Shown here: piece after piece, positions 35,006 to 42,500 of the stretch | How the letters are laid out: every line of letters begins with the position of its first letter | Position numbering within the stretch: the stretch's first letter is position 1 | DNA from: Chrysomallon squamiferum | Lineage: Eukaryota > Mollusca > Gastropoda > Neomphalida > Peltospiridae | Reading direction: 5' to 3' | NCBI GenBank assembly: GCA_012295275.1 | Contig: CM022665.1 | Location: 3,779,167-3,821,666, forward strand | DNA length: 42,500 nt | Made by a program: the position numbers and the translations under genes | The notes under the pieces: generated by a model | Seen by the model: the letters and a program-made list of their open reading frames with translations, nothing else | Database searches by the model: none | Told to the model about the DNA's origin: nothing

Positions 35006-35019
35006 CGGTTAATTAACCG
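35006..35019. promoter_or_regulatory. Palindrome CGGTTAATTAACCG with homeodomain core
   Basis: A perfect 14-bp palindrome centred on TAATTA, the homeodomain core, and close to an HNF1-like half-site pair (GTTAAT). It lies about 280 bases upstream of the insulin-like copy 2 start. Function is inferred only. Confidence 0.3.
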
Positions 35020-35111
35020 CAGTGATGGCGCCGCCCTCTTTGTGAAATCCTCCAATCAAAGCAGTAGCTTCTATGACGATGAAATATTTTGAAGATGTTG
35101 ATTATATGTTT

Positions 35112-35160
<49 letters not shown>
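35112..35160. repeat. (GT)n microsatellite
   Basis: About 24 GT units, about 390 bases upstream of the insulin-like copy 2 start. Confidence 0.95.
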
Positions 35161-35161
<1 letters not shown>

Positions 35162-35260
35162 GATATCTAGCATAAACACGCACTTACGATAACCTTTTCA
35201 TTTTAAATTAAACACCTGTATTTTAAAATGGATTGTATTTCTTTTTATATTCCCCCAACA

Positions 35261-35293
35261 CCACCCCACCCGATCCCACCCCACCCCACCCCG
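35261..35293 (-). promoter_or_regulatory. G-quadruplex-forming tract upstream of insulin-like copy 2
   Basis: On the minus strand the tract reads GGGG-T-GGGG-T-GGGG-T-GGG (35292 to 35275), followed by further GGG and GGGG runs, so single-base loops join four G-tracts. It lies about 550 bases upstream of the start, on the coding strand. Confidence 0.6.
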
Positions 35294-35332
35294 CCACTGA
35301 ATTTAAAGCCAGTTCTTCATTTGTTCGTTATA

Positions 35333-35364
<32 letters not shown>

Positions 35365-36029
35365 CGGTCTTAATGTGGGTATTTGAATGTTTTCTGAAAT
35401 GGTTAGAATGCAGGGTGAAACTGTTGAGCAGCAGTAGTTCGTTTTAAAGAATTACTTGCCAGTGATGCAAAATTTACTGCTGATGACAAAAGCGAAATAT
35501 TTCTAATTGGTTTCGCATTTCAATCCAGACATGAAGCTTGAGACGAAAGTATTAAGTTTTTGTTTGTTGTTGCAAGAGAGAGAGAGAGCAAGTGTCGTTG
35601 CCCGAGTATTAAAAGAAACAAAGAGGTTTGCTAACCCGATACTGTTAAAGGATTTTGGCTCGCGATGGCAAAGGCACTATTCAAGCGGGTTATAGCTTAT
35701 GAAGAACATTCGTCAAAATCCTGCATTTTACATTGTGTTCTGCATCAAACGTCACCTTTCCGGTAACATGTTCAAATAGCATAGGACAACTGATTAACGT
35801 TAAAGTTACAGTGAACCTGTTGAGAACTCACTTTTAAATCCACTGGAAAAACAACAACAACAACAACAACAAACACACAAACATACAAAAAAAAAAAAAA
35901 AAATCGGTTGTACGATATTTAATTTTTACAGTCATGTTCAGACAGCACTGACCTCTCGCACTACAGCTAAGTCTAGGTAGTATTTTGTAAAGACAGCCTA
36001 TGCGATTAAAAGATGATATGATGAGATAA

Positions 36030-36074
<45 letters not shown>

Positions 36075-36171
36075 TAATAATAAATAAATAAATAAATAAA
36101 TAAAAATAAAAATACTTTTGTAATGTCGAAGCGTTTTTTACATTTTTTTATTTTATCATTATTATTATTAA

Positions 36172-36220
<49 letters not shown>

Positions 36221-36735
36221 TTTATAGAGAATATCATTGCTGAGGTAAATTACTTAAAGTAAATAACACTACCTCTTGTCATAAACTGAGAGAAAACGAG
36301 AGAGAGTGAGAAAGATACAGAAAGAAAGAAAGAGAGATCCATATCAAAAACAAATCGAGCAAACCATAAGGGGAGAGAAACTGTAATAACGCGGATTCGG
36401 CGATCGCCAAACCCTTAAACTTTAATTCACTGTCAGCTTGATTTTGGGATTGACGGTCTCTGTCATACAGAATGCCAACAAGTTATGATTTACGCCAATC
36501 GCCCGTCAACTGTTGTGAACATCAAAGAAGCGACACAAACAGATCTACGTTGACCGAATACTTTTAAAAGAATTTAATATCAGAAAAATCTTTTGTTCAT
36601 TGAGAACTACAGGATATTGCTGCCATTGTGTTTGTTGGCGAGTTGATAGCATCTGAAGAAATTTTATTTCTATCTGTCTGTGTATGTCTGTATGTATATG
36701 TGTGTGTATTATGTATGCAGACACAAAGAGAAACG

Positions 36736-36767
<32 letters not shown>

Positions 36768-36793
36768 TATATACTTTCAATGTGTTTGAGTAC

Positions 36794-36829
<36 letters not shown>

Positions 36830-37311
36830 ATGTGTTCATATATGTGCGTGTGTTTATGTATAGGCCTATATAACCTCTTGTTTACCATGAAATATAAAAC
36901 ATAAAAATATTTCATACTTAATTTATTCATTGTTTATTTATACAAAATAATCAGTTTTATATTTAATTATATATTAAGAATAATTTTCACAAAAATATAA
37001 ATATAAATTGTTTACTAGTATATATATATAAAAAAACCAATCAAAGATGGCACACACAGAAAAAAATCAATTATTTCGGAATATTGTTGATTTTGGAACA
37101 TGACGACATAGCTTGAAAACCGGAACTTTTTGTTAAAAAGGAAATCTATTAATATTTCATATACAGCCTACATAAATAATCTGCAGGTGTTTTTATAATA
37201 TTTATAATGCTTTTAGTCCATGAAATAAACAAAATCGTCTGAAATCTATAAGATTTATCTCGAATTTTGCACTTTCTGATAAGGGATCTTCAGCCTCTAA
37301 ATATATACGTG

Positions 37312-37317
37312 TTTATT
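37312..37317 (-). other. Polyadenylation signal for the membrane-protein gene
   Basis: TTTATT on plus reads AATAAA on minus, about 150 bases after the stop codon. Confidence 0.45.
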
Positions 37318-37466
37318 ATACATACATATATATATATATATATAGACACACACACACGCACATTCAAAGAGAAGTAGAAAGAAAGCGAGAGACGGAGCTG
37401 GAAACAGAGAGAATAAATGGAAGCAAGGATGTATGTAAAAGGCAAAACAGAAGAGACAAAACACGT

Positions 37467-40400
37467 CTACAATTTGTTTGAAAGCTTAGGTTTGTCCATG
37501 TCAATCAGTGTCTGAAACAAGGTCTCGGAATCAAATTTTCTCAACACGTCCTTCAGTTCTTTTGGAGCCTCTTCGCCTTCGTTGAGAACGACAGGCAGAT
37601 CCATGAGAGCATTTTCAAACTCGGGGTTTTCCTTCGCTTTCTCGGCTACTTTGTCGACAAGTTCCTCTTTGCTTTCCGTGCGCTCAGACACGCTAGAGAG
37701 TATGCCGTCGGAATCTACACGTTCCATGTTGCGAGAATTATTTAAAGGTCTGGGCGCGTTCTGAGCCGACCGCGGGTGTCTTGGTCTTTTTGGTCTCGGT
37801 CTACCTACTTGAGAGGCTGAATCGTTCTCGTCAATGGTCCTCGACGAAACGACGCTCCTGAGATCGATGTCAACGTAATCTGGTGTGAAACGCCTCTTCT
37901 TGACGTTGTTCTGAACCGTTTGTTTTCGCATTTGTTGTTGTTTTTTAAATTTCTTTCTGTTAACCAAATGGAAAATGAATTAATGTCCTGACGCTACCCC
38001 AGAGCGAGAGCGAGCTGTAAATCACGAAGAGAGAGAGACAACAAAAGAGAACAAACAAACAAACAAACAAACAAAAAAGAATAACTGTATCCTTCCAATT
38101 AAAAGTATCTATTTTTTCGTAATTAGGGACATATAGCTTAATATACAAATTGATATAGGTGTAAATATATATATATATATATTGTCTTTATTCTGTTTAA
38201 ATCGCTTCATGTTTCTCTTCCATGTAGAATTATAAGTGAAGATTTGTCATTATTCCATGCGTTTCATCGTGTAGGGCCTCGCTGGAATATTTTGCTCCAT
38301 TCTTGTTCGTTTCTTATGTTTCTTTCTGTCAGTCAAATTAATAAAATTATTATGTAGAGATTTTTGTAATTTTATCATATTGTATTTAATCATATCTTTT
38401 GGAATGCGCGATTGGTATTTGAATAAAATAAAATATATACTACATAACACACATCAAGATCATTATTACTGTCATCATCATCATCATCATCACTCATCTA
38501 TACCATCACCATCATTCAGTCATCGTGATAATAATTACTATCATCATCGCCCCGACCATCATCATCATCATCAACATAATCATCGTCATTATTTATTATT
38601 ATTATTATTATTATTAACATCGTTATCATCACTGCCATCAACATTATCACCATATCATCACCATCCCCATCTTTCATTTTTAAAATACGCACCGATTTCA
38701 TCAAACGTACTAATTTACTTTGGTTTCTCATACATGAATGGAAAGGTTAGGCAAGTAAACTAATAATACCAACCTCAGGCGCCTGCTGTGCAAACAGGCA
38801 ATACAGCTGGTGAGAAGAATACCTCCTAAAGCTGCACCACCCATACCAATATCTGAAAAAGTGATATAATCAATATTTGTGTTACCAAAATGATCCTCTT
38901 TTAGTTATTATTATTATTGTTGTTGTTGTCGTTGTCGTTGGTTGTGGTGGTGGTGGTGGTGGTGGTGGCGATGGTGCTGTAGTCAGTGGTCTTTTTATCA
39001 TTGTTATTGTTGCTGTTGCTGTGGTTGTCATTGTTATTATTGCTATTGTTGTCGTTGATGCTGTTGGTGGTGTATTTATTATACAGGGCACATTAGCAGA
39101 TCGAGATCCGTTGACATAAACAACAAACCCACGAAATACATAAACAAAGATCAAGGACGCACGCGGCGAAAATACCTAGTATTTTATTTTCTGCATAATG
39201 ACAAACATTAAAATCATTTTTTTTTTTTTTTTTTTCAAATCCTAGATTCACAAAATTCGTAAAAAAAATATATATATACTTACAATTACATAGCTTGTAA
39301 TTAATGAAGAGAGGAAGAGACATTTTATTTATGAACTGAGGTGGGTTTATTATGAAACTAATGAAGCTTACGCTTCGGGATTCTTAATTTCAGAGAGGCG
39401 CCTTTAGTCCACATTTCTTCTTCAAAATCTGAGATGTGTCTAAATGTTTAAGACCTAATGGAGCACTGTCACAGAAGAAAATTCGCGTAGTTACCCAGCC
39501 CTCGCTGCTGTTTGCGAAGGGTCCCCCATAACTGTGCAAGCTTCAAGGCCTCAGACATGTAGATCCGCCATTGTTTATAGATCCACTCTACACGTCTTTT
39601 TTTTTTTTAAATTTAGCTATACATCGTTAAAGATCATACCAATAATCTTATTTTCGAGTTTTGTAACTATAATATGCAGTCGCACGTACTACACATGCTG
39701 CAGACAGAAATCCAAGACCAGGATATCGATCCCAAACGTGATAGAAAAGCTAATTAACACGTAACGATGCTCACGAGGGTTAAGAAGGTATTAAAATAAT
39801 GTTAGTTAATGCTAGTTTAGTAATTAGTGAAGGAGCAAATATTTCATTTGTTTAGAAACAAAGGGTCATTTATATATTTCTTTCCACATAGAAGGGGAAA
39901 AAACGAAAAAAAAAAAAAAGACATGATAAAATATGGAACACTAGTCAGAAACGGTCCAAAGAGTGGTGGTGAGGTGAATTGATCCTAGTGCTCATCATGC
40001 GTCAATGCCGGCAATATAATCAGTTAGCCACTCAGTTAAGTAAAGAAATGAATTAATCGTTTAAAACACAACTCTGTGAATTTTAATTAAATAATCAAAT
40101 ATCTCCTCCTCTCACAATGCAAAACACCTACTTACAGTCAAATTTCTTCTCATAATCTGCTACTTGCTGCTGCATTTCATAATGTTTCAGTTTTTCCTTT
40201 AGAGTGGAACATTCCTCTGCGGTTGTAGGCATAAAACAACCTGAAGAAATCAAACACAAATATACACTTAGTCTCTAGTATACGATAACACGAGACGAAA
40301 CTAGGATTTGGCACATTCTGATATGTAGTAATGAAATGTATTTTTTATAATGACAAAATGTGATACAGTATAATGCAACAAAATACAAAGCAACTTTGGT

Positions 40401-41163
40401 TTCAGCCTGGACAGAGGGTATTGCTGACAACGATTCCGGTTAATATATTTATTTACTAATAGTTTTCGCTTCATATACCTTTCGGCTATTTTGGGGTTCG
40501 CTGGTGCCATATTTCATTTGAAACTACACCATGTGGTCGTATTTATTTATCATAAACCAGCACTCGAACATTTTCAGATGTTTGAACCGACCTCTGTTGT
40601 GACGTAACAGACGGCTGATTAACACGTGACAACTTTGCAGCGCGACGCATGCGTGCAGTCATCTCAAAACACGGTACAGAGTAACACAAATTTTCATTCT
40701 CTTCCTCAACAATTTTTAGATTTTTTCTTTTCTTTGTCTTTACTTTTTTCTTTTTATAGTGCATACTTTTCTTCTTTCATTTTTTAAAAATTGTCTTTGC
40801 CTTTCTTTCACTCATCTTTCGTTTTATTTTCCCTGTTTTATTTTTTATTTCTTCTACTATAATTTCTTTCTTTCTTTCTGCCATTCATTTGTTCCTTTAT
40901 TCTTTCTTTTTCATTTTTCCATTCTGTCTTACAAAATATATTTTTTTTATAATACGTACCTGCAGGACACGTCACTCGTGTGGCTGTCGTTGTTGTTTTT
41001 AAAGATGTCGTCGTAGCTGTGGTTGGTTTTTTCTTATTTGTCACGTTTTTTACGGATGGTGATTCTGTACTTACACTTTTTACAGTTGTTGGTAGTGGCG
41101 TTGTTGTTGTCGTCGTTGTTGTGAAAATGTCCGGAGGTTGACATGTTATACTCATTTCAGTAC
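37467..41163 (-). CDS. Unrecognised single-pass membrane protein, 3' part (4 exons, 291 aa seen)
   Basis: No family recognised. Exons (minus): 41163-40960, 40240-40136, 38852-38774, 37956-37467, with phase joins 1, 1, 2. The first visible exon begins in phase 1, so a 5' exon is missing from the model. Order of parts: a Thr-rich, mucin-like ectodomain with one Cys at each end (ITCQPP ... RVTCPAG); a short membrane-proximal segment with two Cys and a charged helix (CFMPTTAEEC, then LKEKLKHYEMQQQVADYEKK); a transmembrane segment of about 20 residues (IGMGGAALGGILLTSCIACL) with a GGAALGG small-residue face; a basic stop-transfer run (RRLRKKFKKQQQ); then a cytoplasmic tail of about 160 residues. 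The tail holds a YVDI motif, a Pro/Arg stretch and an acidic helical end finishing in PKLSNKL. This order implies an N-outside type I topology. A receptor or adhesion role is possible but unsupported. Confidence 0.7.
38475..38680. repeat. Degenerate (CAT)n trinucleotide repeat
   Basis: Imperfect CAT/ATT repeats in the last intron of the membrane-protein gene, ending about 95 bases from the transmembrane exon. The His-rich frame is an artefact. Confidence 0.85.
38906..39075. repeat. Degenerate (TTG/TGG/ATT)n trinucleotide repeat
   Basis: Cryptic trinucleotide repeat starting about 55 bases upstream (in gene sense) of the transmembrane exon, including a (TGG)n core near 38945-38970. The Val/Gly frame is an artefact. 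Confidence 0.85.
39080..40130. other. Intron of the membrane-protein gene
   Basis: Besides poly-A/T runs, the intron between the 40136 and 38852 exon boundaries holds a compositionally balanced stretch at about 39360-39560 with no reading frame I can support, and a weak SINE-like piece at about 39970-40040. Confidence 0.4.
39970..40040 (-). repeat. Possible tRNA-derived SINE head
   Basis: On minus, TGGCTAACTGA (40030-40020) resembles an A box and AGGATCAATTC (39986-39976) a degenerate B box. The spacing is 44 bases, as in a tRNA. The T-arm pairing is poor, so this is old or coincidental. Confidence 0.3.
40479..40510 (-). CDS. Candidate alternative first exon of the membrane-protein gene
   Basis: ATG with A at -3 and G at +4 opens MAPANPKIAE and reaches a donor G|GTATAT after 32 nt, phase 2. 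Only the last exon (37956) takes phase 2, so splicing there would give a soluble protein made of the cytoplasmic domain alone. A cluster of promoter-type motifs lies 90-145 bases upstream. Speculative without transcript evidence. Confidence 0.25.
40598..40656 (-). promoter_or_regulatory. Internal promoter-like motif cluster
   Basis: Within 55 bases lie TGACGTAA (CRE-like, 40600-40607), CACGTG (40623-40628) and the palindrome ACGCATGCGT (NRF1-like, 40645-40654), in an unusually CpG-rich pocket inside an intron of the membrane-protein gene. Confidence 0.35.
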
Positions 41164-41245
41164 CTGTGAATCAAAACCATAAACCATAAAAAAAAAAACA
41201 AAAAAAAAACAACAACAACAATTAAGCCAAGAAACTGTTAGATAA

Positions 41246-41292
<47 letters not shown>

Positions 41293-41619
41293 AATAAAAT
41301 AAATAGAAAGATAGGTATCACAGGTTTTCTCAGTTTACTATATTAAACATTCAGCTGTTTTTTTACTAATATTTCTTTTTATGTCTGTGTTTGTGTTTAC
41401 ATATGTGTATATGTGTACTTGTGTCACTGTGTGTCATTATGTTATACTGTGTATGTTTGTAGTAGCTCAAAACTAAACGTATTTAGGATCAAACCTCTCT
41501 ATAGCTTTTTAGATGTTTTCCATCCCAGTACTCCTGATTTGTTAACATATGTCACGTGCTACACTGTCCATCGAGTAAAATACATGTTAATCACACTTAG
41601 CTATTAATACGTGAACAAA

Positions 41620-41748
41620 TTATTTAACATTAATCCACACAGAAAACCACCGAAAAACAGTCCTCGATTTAGTGTCGTCAAGCGGACCAGACTTTGATGA
41701 ACGGTTCTGAACAAGCTTTTTGAGATCCCTGGGATAAATGGACGCCAT
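41620..41748 (-). CDS. Short ORF, possible first exon, with YY1-like start context
   Basis: AAAGATGGCGTCC at the ATG (41748) matches the YY1-type motif often seen at housekeeping-gene starts, and the surrounding 120 bases are CpG-rich. The frame runs 42 codons (MASIYPRDLKKLVQ ... VWINVK) to TAA. No phase-1 donor of good quality lies in it, so it does not join the Thr-rich exon simply. It may be a small separate gene, a first exon with an intermediate exon I missed, or chance. Confidence 0.25.
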   Translation of the reverse strand: MASIYPRDLKKLVQNRSSKSGPLDDTKSRTVFRWFSVWINVK

Positions 41749-42246
41749 CTTTAATTCGCGCAAAACTTTGTAAGTCTCGCCGCGTGTGGATGATGTAGAT
41801 AGACAGGTCATATTCACTATTCGATTTGTTAGCATTCATTATCTGATTAATATATTTATTTTTCTTTTTTTCTTTTTAATATTTAAATTATAGTGTAACA
41901 TTTTTTAATTTTAAAATATCTGCAAGTTAGAAATAAATTACCACCTTTTAAACATTTTAAACATGGACACTCTTTCGCCGTTGTTAGTCCGTTAAAACGA
42001 GGGTTACTGTATAAAGCTTTAATGATAGGACAAAGGAAATTCTTTTGTTATCACTTATATCTGTACAGGATTTATTTTTATAGCTTTGATAGGCTAGGCA
42101 CTGTCTAGAATGTGAAAAATGCCTCGATGTTGTTTTGCGCTTTTTTTTTTAACAGGTTATAAATAAAATTAATAATAAACTGAAATAAGTAAATAAGTGG
42201 AGAGATCAACAAAGAGTAAGAATAAATCAAAACATGCAAAGAAACG

Positions 42247-42269
42247 AATAAATAAATAAATATATAAAA

Positions 42270-42312
<43 letters not shown>

Positions 42313-42315
42313 ATC
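42247..42315. repeat. (AAAT)n microsatellite
   Basis: A near-perfect AAAT tetranucleotide array close to the window end. Confidence 0.95.
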
Positions 42316-42500
42316 GATGAATAAAGTCCAAGTTCGTGTCACCCTTACATTACAACTTTCTGTTAATTTTTACTATTGTTTTCCAAAATAAAATGAACTA
42401 TACTGTTTTAATTACATCATTCTATTTTCAGTCCTGACTGAAAATGTCTACATATTATAATATTTGATAAATTAAGACAAATATATTGCTTAATTAGACA

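Larger units (their letters stand above)
34738..37311. other. Intergenic region upstream of insulin-like copy 2
   Basis: No gene seen. Contents: a CpG-containing pocket with GATGGCGCCGCC at 35025-35036, a 14-bp palindrome (35006-35019), (GT)n at 35112-35160, a C-rich tract (35261-35293), poly-T at 35334-35360, (AAT)n near 36031-36070, (ATT)n near 36162-36220, and (TA)n/(GT)n arrays at 36739-36826. The 36380-36560 stretch is compositionally more balanced but carries no recognisable product. Confidence 0.5.
41164..42500. other. Region upstream of the visible membrane-protein exons
   Basis: Contains (AAAT)n arrays at about 41247-41304 and 42247-42315, and a CpG-richer pocket at about 41680-41800 with a possible first exon. 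The missing 5' exon of the membrane-protein gene could be here or beyond the window end; no well-phased candidate was found. Confidence 0.45.

Noticed and set aside
35507-35695. 62-aa plus-strand open frame upstream of insulin-like copy 2
   Set aside because: No motif or conserved feature recognised, and it includes a GA repeat.

Overview
The window is animal nuclear DNA. It is AT-rich, intron-dense and saturated with microsatellites, with GT-AG introns throughout. The long introns, heavy simple-sequence load and molluscan-looking gene set suggest a lophotrochozoan, most likely a cephalopod mollusc such as an octopus. That assignment is inference, because no species-diagnostic marker is present. 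Exon models were built by hand from splice sites, reading phase and similarity to protein families known to me; no database search was run.

Layout. (1) 2573-7729, minus: a complete ten-exon N-acylethanolamine-hydrolysing acid amidase (NAAA-like, 348 aa). (2) 10699-23987, minus: a complete fourteen-exon PYROXD1 orthologue (489 aa), with a dead second copy of exon 13 in one intron. (3) 24726-28420, plus: a four-exon insulin/IGF-like precursor (181 aa, or 205 aa if a 72-nt in-frame cassette exon is used). It is divergent from PYROXD1 across a 738-bp shared upstream region. (4) 32013-34729, minus: a second four-exon insulin/IGF-like precursor (166 aa), tail-to-tail with the first and with the same intron phases (0, 1, 0). 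(5) 37467-41163, minus: the 3' part of an unrecognised single-pass membrane protein with a Thr-rich ectodomain and a basic, then acidic, cytoplasmic tail; its 5' end is unresolved.

The most interesting part is the insulin pair. Both A chains carry five residues rather than three between the CC pair and the next Cys. Neither precursor has the extra Cys pair of classical molluscan insulins. Both continue beyond the A chain into a separate exon encoding a roughly 65-residue tail with a shared motif (ST.RP.VF.SN ... FF ... G.PTR), which gives an IGF-like B-C-A-extension layout. Their predicted processing sites differ: copy 1 has a KR after the B chain, and copy 2 has only RRYKR just before the A chain.

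NAAA and PYROXD1 look like ordinary conserved genes and share no evident pathway with the hormones. The remaining space is intergenic or intronic AT-rich sequence with microsatellites, one Tc1/mariner-type MITE and two weak tRNA-derived SINE-like pieces.
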